Positions 8,243-17,144 of a stretch of DNA of 64,000 nt are shown here, one piece after another. The number at the start of each line of letters is the position of its first letter. Positions within the stretch are counted from its first letter, which is position 1. The position numbers and the translations under genes were made by a program. The DNA is from Virgibacillus_P tibetensis (GTDB lineage Bacteria > Bacillota > Bacilli > Bacillales > Amphibacillaceae): the NCBI RefSeq assembly GCF_036026595.1, contig NZ_JARZFX010000005.1, forward strand, positions 1 to 64,000. Direction: 5' to 3'. Below the pieces are notes generated by a model, which saw nothing but the letters and a program-made list of their open reading frames with translations, ran no database searches and had not been told where the DNA came from.

Positions 8243-8674
8243 TCATTGATTCTCACTCCGCTGCTGAGACTGAACAAGACGTAATACAAATGCAGTAGGC
8301 AAAATATATCCAATCAAGGCTTCTATCAATGCGATAAAACGCCCAATTCCAATTGGGGTAATATCCCCATAACCAATTGTCAATATCGTAACCCCGCTGA
8401 AATACATGGAATGAATCATAGAGCCTAATACATTAACCTGGCGCAGCTCACCATACTCCATCAAAATAACACCATGAAAAGAAAGGATAAAATAAATGAG
8501 ACCAAAGCCTATGATGACTGTACTGTATATGATTAATAACGCATAAAAAAGCTCCCTCGAAAAGCGGCTGTCCCTCATCCCCATGCGAACCTTTCCACCT
8601 TGAACAAATGAGGTGAGACTTTTTAATACGATGAGACAAATAACAATAAGGAAAATCCAAGGTATAGTATTCAT
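8243..8674 (-). CDS. Small potassium channel protein
   Basis: 143-residue membrane protein with hydrophobic segments at about 5-22, 45-66 and 112-135. Between the last two is a pore loop with the K+ selectivity filter TIGYGD at residues 99-104. It lacks the RCK/TrkA-N ligand-binding domain found in many bacterial K+ channels and is close to a minimal pore. It ends 55 bp upstream of bcp on the same strand. The selectivity filter makes K+ conduction likely; the gating signal is unknown. Confidence 0.85.
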   Translation of the reverse strand: MNTIPWIFLIVICLIVLKSLTSFVQGGKVRMGMRDSRFSRELFYALLIIYSTVIIGFGLIYFILSFHGVILMEYGELRQVNVLGSMIHSMYFSGVTILTIGYGDITPIGIGRFIALIEALIGYILPTAFVLRLVQSQQRSENQ

Positions 8675-8841
8675 ACGATCCCCTTCTATTTAAGTCGATA
8701 TACTATACCTATGCTTAATAAGTTTTAAGCTTGTCATTTATTTATCTGTCTTTTTTCTATAAGATTTGGAATGTACCTGTACCTTTAAATAGTTGGCACA
8801 AAAGCATAGCGGTATGTAAGTGAAGCATGTTGCGGTTTCTC

Positions 8842-8864
8842 CCCACCGAAATAGTTGTTGTTTA
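8842..8864 (+). repeat. Short repeat flanking hemL (left copy)
   Basis: CCCACCGAAATAGTTGTTGTTT recurs with two changes at 10614-10636, on the other side of hemL. Possibly fragments of a dispersed repeat. Confidence 0.5.
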
Positions 8865-8918
8865 TATTGTAATGATGGATACTATGTCTTACTCGTTCTT
8901 TTTTGGTATATTTATTAG

Positions 8919-9137
8919 TGTGCTCTTCTTTATGAGCAACTGGGTCTTCCATTCTTTATACCTTTCTTAGCGGTAGTAGTTCATGTTAGTTTTTATTTAA
9001 ATCGCTACAAAGCATGCTTACTTCATCCGTTTTATTACCTTAGTATATATGTATTCACGTTTTACCTTATTGTACATTTTGCAAACTATATCATTATCCG
9101 TAATATCTTTGCAGCTGAAATAAAGAAGGTTATGTAA
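8919..9137 (+). pseudogene. Possible remnant of a small membrane protein gene
   Basis: This frame is open for 72 codons and ends 20 nt before hemL. It reads as two hydrophobic segments (around LGLPFFIPFLAVVVHVSFY and LSIYVFTFYLIVHFANYI) and a charged tail ending AAEIKKVM. It has no start codon: a stop precedes it at 8916-8918. An overlapping frame from the ATG at 8872 gives a hydrophobic N-terminus that stops at 8970, so a frameshift between about 8919 and 8970 would join them. T-rich DNA gives hydrophobic frames by chance, so this stays tentative. Nothing else is seen in 8675-9157. Confidence 0.3.
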
Positions 9138-9157
9138 TTTAGAGGAGGAAAAGTATT

Positions 9158-10459
9158 ATGAAATTTACGAAATCAGAAGCATTACACAAGGAAGCATTAA
9201 AGCATATTGTTGGCGGGGTCAATTCCCCATCCCGTGCCTATAAAGCTGTTGGTGGAGGATCACCAGTATATATGGAGAGAGGTCAAGGTGCTTACTTCTG
9301 GGATGTTGATGGAAATAAATATATTGATTATCTTGCAGCATATGGTCCCATTATAACAGGACATGCACACCCACATATAGCAAAGGCTATTGCTCATGCT
9401 GCAACTACTGGCGTCTTATATGGAACACCTACTCAATATGAGAATACGTTTGCCAAAATGTTAAAGGATGCCATTCCTTCTTTAGAAAAAGTCCGTTTTG
9501 TAAACTCAGGAACAGAAGCTGTAATGACTACCATTCGTGTTGCCAGAGCATACACGGACCGCACCAAAGTTATTAAATTTGCTGGATGTTACCACGGACA
9601 TTTTGATGCAGTATTAGTACAAGCTGGTTCAGGTCCTGCCACATTAGGTACACCTGATTCAGCTGGCATCCCCCGCTCTGTTGCAGAGGACATAATTACT
9701 GTACCATTCAATGATTTGGAGGCATTTCAAGAAGCTCTGGATCACTGGGGCGATCAGATAGCAGCCGTACTTGTAGAACCGATCGTGGGAAACTTCGGTA
9801 TAGTTGAACCTCACGAAGGATTTTTACAGACTGTGAACGACTCAACTCATAAGGCAGGGGCTTTAGTAATCTATGATGAAGTAATTACTGCATTCCGATT
9901 TACATATGGAAGTGCACAGCAGTTATATGGTATCGAGCCTGATATGACAGCAATGGGTAAGATTATTGGGGGCGGCTTACCAATCGGAGCATATGGTGGT
10001 CGTAAAGACATCATGGAGCAGGTTGCACCACTTGGACCTGCATATCAAGCAGGCACCATGGCCGGAAATCCCGCTTCCATGGCTTCAGGAATTGCATGCT
10101 TGGAAGTATTGCAGGAGAAAGGTATATATGAAAAGCTTGATAAGTTGGGTGCTCTCCTAGAAGAAGGAATTCTTAATCAAGCGCAAAAGCACAGTGTTAC
10201 ACTAACTGTAAACCGCCTGCGGGGGGCATTGACCGTTTACTTTGGTAGTGAAGAAAAGGTAACTAATTATGACCAAGCTGAGGCAAGTGATGGAGAAGCT
10301 TTTGCGAGATTCTTCAAACTGATGCTTGAGCAGGGTGTGAATCTGGCACCATCAAAATACGAAGCCTGGTTCTTAACAACAGAGCACACAGAAAAAGATA
10401 TTGACGAAACCATTGATGCTGTTGGTCATGCTTTCTCAATAATGGCTAATATCCAGTAA
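9158..10459 (+). CDS. hemL: Glutamate-1-semialdehyde 2,1-aminomutase
   Basis: 433-residue PLP enzyme that converts glutamate-1-semialdehyde to 5-aminolevulinate in the C5 heme pathway. The PLP lysine is Lys268 in MGKIIGGGLPIGAYGG, and YDEVITAFR carries the PLP-contacting Asp. GAGGAGG precedes the ATG. B. subtilis has two copies, hemL in the hem operon and gsaB near perR; position here matches gsaB, so a second copy elsewhere is expected (inference). Two terminators follow it. Confidence 0.93.
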   Translation: MKFTKSEALHKEALKHIVGGVNSPSRAYKAVGGGSPVYMERGQGAYFWDVDGNKYIDYLAAYGPIITGHAHPHIAKAIAHAATTGVLYGTPTQYENTFAKMLKDAIPSLEKVRFVNSGTEAVMTTIRVARAYTDRTKVIKFAGCYHGHFDAVLVQAGSGPATLGTPDSAGIPRSVAEDIITVPFNDLEAFQEALDHWGDQIAAVLVEPIVGNFGIVEPHEGFLQTVNDSTHKAGALVIYDEVITAFRFTYGSAQQLYGIEPDMTAMGKIIGGGLPIGAYGGRKDIMEQVAPLGPAYQAGTMAGNPASMASGIACLEVLQEKGIYEKLDKLGALLEEGILNQAQKHSVTLTVNRLRGALTVYFGSEEKVTNYDQAEASDGEAFARFFKLMLEQGVNLAPSKYEAWFLTTEHTEKDIDETIDAVGHAFSIMANIQ

Positions 10460-10473
10460 ATATTTAGGATAGA

Positions 10474-10555
10474 ATATACCCTTTATCTAGAAGGGTGTAT
10501 CCTTTTAGTAAACAGGGAAAAGCTCCTCCACCAATAATCTGATGGGGGAGCTTTT
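10474..10555 (+). terminator. Two successive terminators after hemL
   Basis: The first hairpin (10474-10505) pairs ATACCCTT with AAGGGTGTAT and has T-rich DNA after it. The second (10518-10555) pairs AAAAGCTCCTCCA with TGGGGGAGCTTTT over a 12-nt loop. Confidence 0.8.
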
Positions 10556-10613
10556 CTGTTAGTTTATTTGACTATTTTCTAAAAGTTTTGGGCTGCAGTT
10601 ATGTTACTCCCAT

Positions 10614-10636
10614 CCCATCGAAAATAGTTGTTGTTT
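10614..10636 (+). repeat. Short repeat flanking hemL (right copy)
   Basis: CCCATCGAAAATAGTTGTTGTT resembles 8842-8864. It lies just outside the 657-bp element that begins at 10649. Confidence 0.5.
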
Positions 10637-10648
10637 TTGACACATAAT

Positions 10649-11305
10649 ATATAAAAGACGAAGTAATGAAAATTCTCTTTCATGACACTTTTTCTCTTTC
10701 TGATGATGGTAGAGTGCTTCAATTCGCTTCAGCAGAACACTTCGCTTTCCATGGGCACGGCCTTAGCCTCCTCAGAAGCAAAGAACGCTTCTTCCGGGGT
10801 CTTCGGACACGTGCTGTTCCCATAGGAGTCTGCGTATTCTGCCTCCGCTGATAGAGGTTTCCTAAAATTTTTAGCTGCGGGAATGCAACATTCCTCAAAA
10901 TACATCCGCATTTTCTTCGTGCAATTTAATATTGTCGAGTTTTACTGTGAGGTCTTCAGCAGGGACTGGGATTAATCGTCCCACCAAAAAGCTTTGGGAC
11001 TGCACCTTTGGTTCGCCCCACCGAAAAGCTTTGGGACTGCACCTTTGGTTCGCCCCACCGAAAAGCTTTGTTGCTTTCCGCAAGAGTCGGCTGTCCACAG
11101 CGAAATTTATAAAGCATTAAGTGAATTTTTTATAACATTGCACAATGCTTAGCGGAGGGAAAACACGAAGACTCCTGCGGGAGGAAAGGCATAGGTGAGA
11201 CCCCACAGTGCGATAGCACGAGGAGGCTCACCAGCCGCCCGCGGAAAGCGAAGTGTATTTCCGGAGCGGAGTTATGTCAGTAACAAGTTACTTCGTCTTT
11301 TATAT
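10649..11305. repeat. 657-bp element bounded by 18-bp inverted repeats
   Basis: A perfect 18-bp inverted repeat, ATATAAAAGACGAAGTAA at 10649-10666 and its complement at 11288-11305, bounds the whole stretch between hemL and ygaD. Inside are two GC-richer imperfect palindromes in opposite orientation (about 10706-10860 and 11141-11281), both carrying variants of GACTCCTGCGGGAG and CGCGGAAAGCGAAGT, and a 37-bp tandem repeat. Similar palindromic modules are scattered in many Bacillaceae genomes (recollection). Short frames inside are not convincing genes. No transposase is seen, so this is a non-autonomous or composite repeat. Confidence 0.75.
10978..11069. repeat. 37-bp tandem repeat, 2.5 copies
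   Basis: Units at 10978-11014 and 11015-11051 differ at only a few bases near their start; a half unit follows at 11052-11069. Each contains CACCGAAAAGCTTTGGGACT or a close variant. It sits within the element bounded by 18-bp inverted repeats. Confidence 0.9.
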
Positions 11306-11337
11306 CAACTGTGAGAACTAATATTAAGTTTGTCCAT

Positions 11338-13086
11338 CTATTCATCCGAAAACTGAACCTGATACAAATCATAGTAGTTTCCTTTTAACTGCATCAACTC
11401 ATCATGAGTTCCCACTTCTTGAATTTCCCCATTTTCAATGAGTACAATTCTGTCTGCATGCGTAATCGTTGATAAACGGTGAGCTACGATAAACGTTGTT
11501 CGCTCAGAAGCTAACTTTTCAAGCGCTTCTTGAATAGTATGTTCACTTTCTAAATCTAACGCTGAAGTTGCCTCATCAAAAATTAATATAGGAGGGTTTT
11601 TCAAGAATACACGTGCAATGGCTACTCGTTGCTTCTGCCCACCAGACAGTTTTACACCACGCTCGCCTACAAGTGTATTGTAGCCATGTGTTAAGCTTTC
11701 AATAAATTCATGAGCATTTGCTGCTTTAGCTGCCGCCACTACTTCCTCATCCGTTGCCTCTGGATTACCCATTCTGATATTCATAGCAATTGATTCGCTG
11801 AACAGTGTATTATCTTGAAGGACCATACCAATATTATTCCGCAGTGATCGTGATTTCACATCCCGTATATCGATACCGTCGACTTTAATCGCACCACTGG
11901 TAACATCATAAAAACGAGGTATTAAACTGATTAAGGTGGATTTCCCTCCTCCGCTCATACCGACAAATGCGATAGTTTCACCGCGATCGACTCTTAAATT
12001 AACATTTTTTAAAACATCATTTTCTTCTTCATTATACGTAAAGGATACATTCTCAATTTCAACATATCCATCTACTCGATTTAGCTCTTTAGAATTTTCT
12101 TTATCAACAATATCGTATTTTTCATTTAAAAATTCAAATACCCGATCAATAGAGGCTATGGATTGAACCAGCACTGTAGATGAGTTTATAAGACGGCGTA
12201 ATGGACTATAAACCCTTTCCATATAAGCTACAAATGCCATCATTGTCCCTAGCGTAAGATTACCATTAATTACTTGGTATCCTGCAAAGGCAATTACTAA
12301 TAAAGGAGCTAAGTCAGTAATTGTGTTCGTTACTGCAAAAGTTTTGGCATTCCAGCTTGTGTGATCCAGTGCTTTATCAAGGAATTTATTATTTCTTACC
12401 TTGAACTGATCCTGCTCATAGTCTTCCAGTGCAAAGCTTCTTGTTACAGGAACCCCCTGCACACGTTCATGCAAATGTCCCTGAACTTCAGCCAGTGCCT
12501 GTGACCTGTCTCTCGTTAATTGTCGTAATTTCGCATAAAAATACTTAACCGAAAAACCATACAAAGGAAATAGAATAATAGCAACAAGCGTTAGCCACAC
12601 GTCCATTGTAAGCATAATTATAACAGCAATAAGTATTGTCATTAAATCCAGCCATACATTCATCAGACCTGTTATTACAAAAGTTTTCGTTTGTTCGACA
12701 TCATGTATTACCCGGGAAATAATTTCGCCGGTTTTTGTCTTAGAATAGAAATTCAGGCTCAAACGTTGTATATGATCAAATAACCTATCCCTTATATCAT
12801 AAAGGATTTTGTTGCCTACCCACTGTGCTAAGTATTGTCGAACATATTCTATAGGTGGGCGCAGTACCAGGAATATAAGAAATGAGATTCCCATAAGCCA
12901 GAGTAACTGAGAAACTCTTTCGTCTTTCGTCATTCCTTCTGCATCAATTATGTCATCAATCACATATTTTAAAATTAATGGCATTAATAACGGTATTCCA
13001 AACTTTAAAATACCGACTAGTACCGTGAGTACTATCTTCCACCAATATGGCTTTACAAATTTCATATATTGTTTTATACTGCTCAT
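11338..13086 (-). CDS. ygaD: ABC exporter, fused permease and ATPase (YgaD-like)
   Basis: 582-residue half-transporter that would act as a homodimer in the membrane. Residues about 1-320 form a six-helix type I exporter domain. The ATPase has Walker A GMSGGGKST (near 377), signature KLSGGQKQR (near 482), Walker B ILIFDEATSALD (near 505) and the H-loop VAHRLST. It resembles multidrug/lipid exporters of the MsbA/BmrA/YgaD type and occupies the ygaD position between hemL and ygaC. Substrate unknown. Confidence 0.9.
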   Translation of the reverse strand: MSSIKQYMKFVKPYWWKIVLTVLVGILKFGIPLLMPLILKYVIDDIIDAEGMTKDERVSQLLWLMGISFLIFLVLRPPIEYVRQYLAQWVGNKILYDIRDRLFDHIQRLSLNFYSKTKTGEIISRVIHDVEQTKTFVITGLMNVWLDLMTILIAVIIMLTMDVWLTLVAIILFPLYGFSVKYFYAKLRQLTRDRSQALAEVQGHLHERVQGVPVTRSFALEDYEQDQFKVRNNKFLDKALDHTSWNAKTFAVTNTITDLAPLLVIAFAGYQVINGNLTLGTMMAFVAYMERVYSPLRRLINSSTVLVQSIASIDRVFEFLNEKYDIVDKENSKELNRVDGYVEIENVSFTYNEEENDVLKNVNLRVDRGETIAFVGMSGGGKSTLISLIPRFYDVTSGAIKVDGIDIRDVKSRSLRNNIGMVLQDNTLFSESIAMNIRMGNPEATDEEVVAAAKAANAHEFIESLTHGYNTLVGERGVKLSGGQKQRVAIARVFLKNPPILIFDEATSALDLESEHTIQEALEKLASERTTFIVAHRLSTITHADRIVLIENGEIQEVGTHDELMQLKGNYYDLYQVQFSDE

Positions 13087-13202
13087 AAAAAACCTTCCTC
13101 ATGTCACTCTCTTTATTCAGTAAAACCTTACCCGTAACGGGTATTATCTTCTTGTGAATAGAAAAACCTTGCTACAATCTGTAACAAGGGTTTATGAATA
13201 TT

Positions 13203-13730
13203 TTATCGATAAGTCAGATATCGTTCATACCACTGATCAACAAATTCAGGGGAGAATGGGCCTTTTTTTTGTCGTACCCACCTTAACAAATACTCAATGT
13301 TATTGTGTAATATGCGATCAAGACCTTCAGGGTAATTCATTAGCTTGCGGTGTTCATCATACTCATCTTCATCCAATAAATCATACGTCATATCAGGGTA
13401 TACCTTTACGTCTAAGTCGTAATCTATATATTTCAATGCCTCTCCATCATAAACAAATGGAGAACTTATGTTGCAATAATAGTAAATACCATCATCACGG
13501 AGCATCCCAATTATATTGAACCAATATTGAGCATGAAAATAACATATTGCCGGTTCTCTTGTTACCCATGATCGTCCATCGCTTTCTACTACTAGTGTTT
13601 TGTCATTCGCCCCGATAACAATCGAATCTGATCCTTTTAACACAAGACTGTTCTCCCAAACCCGATGGAGTTGTCCATTGTGCTTATAGCTTTGTATTTG
13701 AATTTTTGAACCCGGCCTCGGAGCCCCCAT
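13203..13730 (-). CDS. ygaC: Nucleoside tri-/diphosphate phosphatase (DUF402, YgaC)
   Basis: 175-residue DUF402 protein of the YgaC/NtdP family; the Staphylococcus homologue hydrolyses nucleoside tri- and diphosphates with a divalent metal. The conserved core is visible: YFHAQYWFNIIGML, YYYCNISSPF, and the acidic YIDYDLDVKVYPD and DEDEYDEH segments that would bind the metal. The start ATG is preceded by AAGGAAGATAAG. It is separated from ygaD by about 115 bp on the same strand, as in B. subtilis. Confidence 0.85.
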   Translation of the reverse strand: MGAPRPGSKIQIQSYKHNGQLHRVWENSLVLKGSDSIVIGANDKTLVVESDGRSWVTREPAICYFHAQYWFNIIGMLRDDGIYYYCNISSPFVYDGEALKYIDYDLDVKVYPDMTYDLLDEDEYDEHRKLMNYPEGLDRILHNNIEYLLRWVRQKKGPFSPEFVDQWYERYLTYR

Positions 13731-13860
13731 CTTATCTTCCTTTCTTTACAAATTATATCCGTTACGTTACTGATCATGCTTACATTATAATCCCAACATT
13801 ATGAAATATAAAGTATTATGTCTGATTAGGAGAATCGTTGCATATTTTTCGTACATATAA

Positions 13861-13895
13861 AAAAAGAGTTCCCTTGAAGAAAGGAAACTCTTTTT
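13861..13895 (-). terminator. Terminator of the SASP gene
   Basis: AAAAAGAGTTCCCTT pairs with AAAGGAAACTCTTTTT around a GAAG loop. On the minus strand the stem is followed by a run of T. Confidence 0.85.
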
Positions 13896-13923
13896 AATCT
13901 TAAAAATAAATGGGGGTAGGTAA

Positions 13924-14106
13924 TTACTTTTTCTTTTGCTGAGACTGTTGATTTTGCTTTCTTACTTCTTGTGCATTTGTTTCAGATGCAAATTCAGTAC
14001 CGAACTGACCTTGTCCTTGAGCAGCTTTTTGGTTCTGTTTCTTTACATGTTGAACATTTGTACCAGAAGCCGTCTTGTTTTGGTTTGGGTTTTGGTTATT
14101 AGCCAT
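13924..14106 (-). CDS. sspE: Gamma-type small acid-soluble spore protein
   Basis: 60-residue Gln/Asn/Lys-rich protein with two related blocks, TASGTNVQHVKKQNQ and EFASETNAQEVRKQNQ, the repeat pattern of gamma-type SASP. These proteins are an amino-acid reserve in the spore core and are degraded by GPR at germination; FGTEFASET resembles the GPR cleavage context. The frame opens 11 codons upstream, but GGAGGTGAT sits just before the ATG at 14104-14106. Expression in the forespore by SigG is expected from the family. Confidence 0.9.
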   Translation of the reverse strand: MANNQNPNQNKTASGTNVQHVKKQNQKAAQGQGQFGTEFASETNAQEVRKQNQQSQQKKK

Positions 14107-14278
14107 CAGTATCACCTCCGCAATAATTAATTTAACCATTTATAAAATTGCTATCCAAAATAAAAGTAGTTAAATTTAACTTAATCAGGTAAAATATTCC
14201 ATACGGGAATAATATATAGATAACTACATACATTATGAAAAAGTTTTGAATTACTTCTGCTATGGAGGCTGGTTTTAG

Positions 14279-14449
14279 ATGGAACAGGAAAGAGATTTTA
14301 CAGAACTATCCATGATGAGTAAAACGAGATGGAATGATAATGAACTAAGATATTTTCAGCATGCTTTATCCCAGCTGTTACCCTATGTGAATCCTGAAGG
14401 TCTCACCATTTTGCATGAAATTAACAAAGAGATGCAAAACAGAGATTAA
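14279..14449 (+). CDS. Small hypothetical protein, 56 residues
   Basis: A 56-codon frame from the ATG at 14279 with GGAGG 10 nt upstream. The product is soluble and helix-rich (ELRYFQHALSQLLPYVNPEG, then HEINKEMQNRD). It sits between the SASP gene and mutY, divergent from the former. Codon use and a good ribosome site make it a likely gene. I do not recognise the family. Confidence 0.6.
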   Translation: MEQERDFTELSMMSKTRWNDNELRYFQHALSQLLPYVNPEGLTILHEINKEMQNRD

Positions 14450-14483
14450 TCAATGTACCCTTTTTAATAAACCCCGGACTAAA

Positions 14484-14514
14484 GAAGAAGGCTCCCTCAA
14501 CGGAAACCTTCTTC
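14484..14514. terminator. Weak hairpin between the small ORF and mutY
   Basis: GAAGAAGG pairs with CCTTCTTC over a 15-nt loop, between convergent genes. There is no strong T run, so it may only be a partial terminator. Confidence 0.35.
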
Positions 14515-14523
14515 GAGCTGATA

Positions 14524-15597
14524 TTATTCACCAAGGTATTTCATCATTTTCTGATGGGAAACCGGAAATGGAAATGACTCTAAATTTCCCTTTTCAACAA
14601 AGAGCAACCGGTCATCAGGTAGTTGTTCTTGTTCTGTTGCTGCTTCATAAATATCAAGTTGCCAAATAAGGTGAGAAAACACATGCTTTAATTTCCCCTT
14701 TTTAGTTCCTATTTTGACTTTTAATCCATATTCACTGTAGACCCAATTCTCCAGGTGATCCCAGCCTATTTCATTAATAGGTACCATGAGGAATTGCCAC
14801 AGATTAGCCAGCAGCCCGTTTTCTGCCCTTTTCTCTATTATATATTCATTCTTACTGTTTCGAACTAATAATATTATATAGGGAATTATTCTTTGTTTTT
14901 TAGCTTTTGTCTTAACAGGAAGATCCTCTTGTATCCCTGCTTTAAACGCGGAACAATGTATCTGCACAGGACAAATCATGCAGGATGGGGACTTCGGAGT
15001 ACAAATTAATGCACCCAGCTCCATTACTGCCTGATTAAAAGAAGAAGGATCATCTTCATATATAAGTTCGCGAACGTGTGATTCAAATAGTTTTTTTGTT
15101 TTTTGCAGAGCTATATCTTCTTCTACTTTAAGTACACGCGAAAAAACACGCATGACATTTCCATCTACTGCAGGTTCAGGCTGGTTATATGCAATGGAAA
15201 GAATAGCACCTTTCGTATATGGCCCTACGCCTTTTAATGCCCCCAATTCATCAGGATTGCGCGGGACTTCTCCGCCATATGAAGAAACAACCTCTTTAAC
15301 AGCGTTTTGCAAATTCCTTGCACGGGAATAGTAACCTAAGCCTTCCCAGGCTTTTAAAACATCTTGTTGTTCTGCAGCGGCTAATGCATGTATGGTAGGG
15401 AACTTTTCAATAAAACGGTAGAAATAAGGAATAACGGTATCTACTTTCGTTTGCTGCAGCATAATTTCTGAAACCCAGACCTTGTAGGGGTCTTGATCTT
15501 TACGCCATGGTAAGTCACGCTTATTGGCATGGTACCAACCGAGTAAATCTTGTTGAAAACTTCCTTTGTCTATATATTGTGCGTTTTTTTTTATCAA
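14524..15597 (-). CDS. mutY: A/G-specific adenine DNA glycosylase MutY
   Basis: 357 residues. MutY removes adenine mispaired with 8-oxoguanine. The helix-hairpin-helix domain has LKGVGPYTKGAI at 121-132; catalytic Glu44 lies in SEIMLQQT and Asp145 in PAVDGNVMR. The 4Fe-4S ligands Cys199, Cys206, Cys209 and Cys215 follow the C-x6-C-x2-C-x5-C pattern. The C-terminal NUDIX-like domain (about 225-357) that recognises 8-oxoG is present. Equivalent to B. subtilis yfhQ and divergent from yfhP. Confidence 0.95.
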   Translation of the reverse strand: MIKKNAQYIDKGSFQQDLLGWYHANKRDLPWRKDQDPYKVWVSEIMLQQTKVDTVIPYFYRFIEKFPTIHALAAAEQQDVLKAWEGLGYYSRARNLQNAVKEVVSSYGGEVPRNPDELGALKGVGPYTKGAILSIAYNQPEPAVDGNVMRVFSRVLKVEEDIALQKTKKLFESHVRELIYEDDPSSFNQAVMELGALICTPKSPSCMICPVQIHCSAFKAGIQEDLPVKTKAKKQRIIPYIILLVRNSKNEYIIEKRAENGLLANLWQFLMVPINEIGWDHLENWVYSEYGLKVKIGTKKGKLKHVFSHLIWQLDIYEAATEQEQLPDDRLLFVEKGNLESFPFPVSHQKMMKYLGE

Positions 15598-15706
15598 CTA
15601 ATCACATCCTATATGTTACAATAAACGAGTCAAGTACTCTTTTGACTCAAACTTCAGTTAAATTTACCATTAAATTAAACGTCACGTCCAAGGAGGCCCT
15701 CTAGTT

Positions 15707-16693
15707 ATGGATACAGGTACCCACATTGTAATGGGGGTTGCACTAGGAGGACTAGCTACTTTAGATCCTGTTGTGCATAATGATCCTACACTATTTAATG
15801 CTATATTAGTTGGAACCATTGTTGGTTCTCATGCGCCTGATTTTGATACAGTATTTAAACTTAAAAATAATGCTACTTATATACGACATCACCGTGGGGC
15901 ATCTCATTCCCTTCCAGCTATTGTAATATGGGGGATTCTAGTTTCAAGTATCATTTATATGTTCGTCCCACATGTTAGCTTTCTGCATCTGTGGCTTTGG
16001 ACATTTTTAGCGGTGATCCTTCACGTATTTGTCGATCTATTTAACGCTTACGGTACACAAGCCTATCGCCCATTTTCAAATAAATGGATAGCCCATGGGT
16101 TTATCAATACATTTGATCCCTATATTTTCCTGTTGCACGTTGCAGGTATAGGAGCATGGGTGCTAGGAGCACACCCTGGTTATACATGGTTAATTATCTA
16201 TGCCGTGATTCTATTGTATTATATTAAGCGTTACAATGAAAAAAGAGAAATAGTTAATAAAATACACGACTATCTGCCAGCAACCGAATATGTCGCAACA
16301 TCACCTACTATAAAACAAAATTATTGGCGTGTTGCAATAACAACTAAAAATAACTTTTATGTTGGATCTGTAGAAAATGGTCATATTGAAATTGTAGATG
16401 AATATAAAAAACTTCCGCTTCCTGATTCAAATGTGATGGAGATTGCTAAAGAAGATAAAAATATTTCTGCCTTTTTATCATTCTCACCTGTTTATCGGTG
16501 GGAAATAAATGAATTTGATGACTTTACCGAAGTCCGCTTTATTGACCTGCGTTACAGGACAAAAGGCTACTACCCTTTCGTTGCAGTGGTGCAGATTGAT
16601 GATAATATGCGAATTAAGACTTCCTATACCGGTTGGATCTTTTCCGAACAGAAACTACAGAGCAAACTATTCGTTGGGGACAGCCCCATTTAA
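15707..16693 (+). CDS. yfhP: Membrane-bound metal-dependent hydrolase YfhP
   Basis: 328-residue YdjM/YfhP-type membrane protein (DUF457). The N-terminal half has four or five membrane segments and metal-ligand motifs GTHIVMG, HAPDFD and HHRGASHS. The C-terminal 130 residues are soluble. AAGGAGG precedes the ATG. The family is annotated as membrane-bound hydrolase from motif similarity only. It neighbours mutY as in B. subtilis. Confidence 0.85.
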   Translation: MDTGTHIVMGVALGGLATLDPVVHNDPTLFNAILVGTIVGSHAPDFDTVFKLKNNATYIRHHRGASHSLPAIVIWGILVSSIIYMFVPHVSFLHLWLWTFLAVILHVFVDLFNAYGTQAYRPFSNKWIAHGFINTFDPYIFLLHVAGIGAWVLGAHPGYTWLIIYAVILLYYIKRYNEKREIVNKIHDYLPATEYVATSPTIKQNYWRVAITTKNNFYVGSVENGHIEIVDEYKKLPLPDSNVMEIAKEDKNISAFLSFSPVYRWEINEFDDFTEVRFIDLRYRTKGYYPFVAVVQIDDNMRIKTSYTGWIFSEQKLQSKLFVGDSPI

Positions 16694-16721
16694 AACAGCA
16701 GGTTACTTCACCTGCTGTTTT
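16692..16721. terminator. Bidirectional terminator between yfhP and yfhH
   Basis: AAAACAGCAGG pairs perfectly with CCTGCTGTTTT over an 8-nt loop, between convergent genes. Confidence 0.85.
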
Positions 16722-16726
16722 ATCAG

Positions 16727-17068
16727 TTATTCAGCTTTATCTCCAAGCAAGGAAATGGGAATAGCTTCTTCCTTTTCATAGATCTCACCTAAAAGATTTA
16801 TTCGATGGCCCCAAGCAAATACACCGTTTATATAGTTAACTTTGTATTTATGACCCGGGTCTGTACTCATATTATAAACCGTATTTGCTGAGAAATCTTC
16901 CGGATTCATCGTGTATGCTACTGCTACCTGCATTTTGCGTTCATTCACTGCAACCTCCGAAACATTACCCAGCTGCTCTGCTTTTTGCGCTTTCTCTTTT
17001 AATTTCCCGATTTCTGCGCGTAACTGCTCCAATGAGTAATCACTGTACCTGTAATTATTGTTATTCAT
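16727..17068 (-). CDS. yfhH: YfhH family protein (DUF1811)
   Basis: 113-residue soluble protein of the YfhH family. The N-terminal half is a predicted coiled helix (YSLEQLRAEIGKLKEKAQKA). The C-terminal half carries TDPGHKYKVNYINGVFAWGH, a small beta domain. It lies between yfhP and recX as in B. subtilis. Function is unknown. Confidence 0.8.
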   Translation of the reverse strand: MNNNNYRYSDYSLEQLRAEIGKLKEKAQKAEQLGNVSEVAVNERKMQVAVAYTMNPEDFSANTVYNMSTDPGHKYKVNYINGVFAWGHRINLLGEIYEKEEAIPISLLGDKAE

Positions 17069-17144
17069 TCTTTATTACCCCTTTCAAAAGATCATATATA
17101 GCAACCTTACATAACTATTTCAGTCAATGGTCAATCGATGAAGT

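Noticed and set aside
10666..11120. Four short frames of 60-67 codons in the hemL-ygaD space
   Set aside because: They run through palindromic and tandem repeats on both strands and have no ribosome sites.
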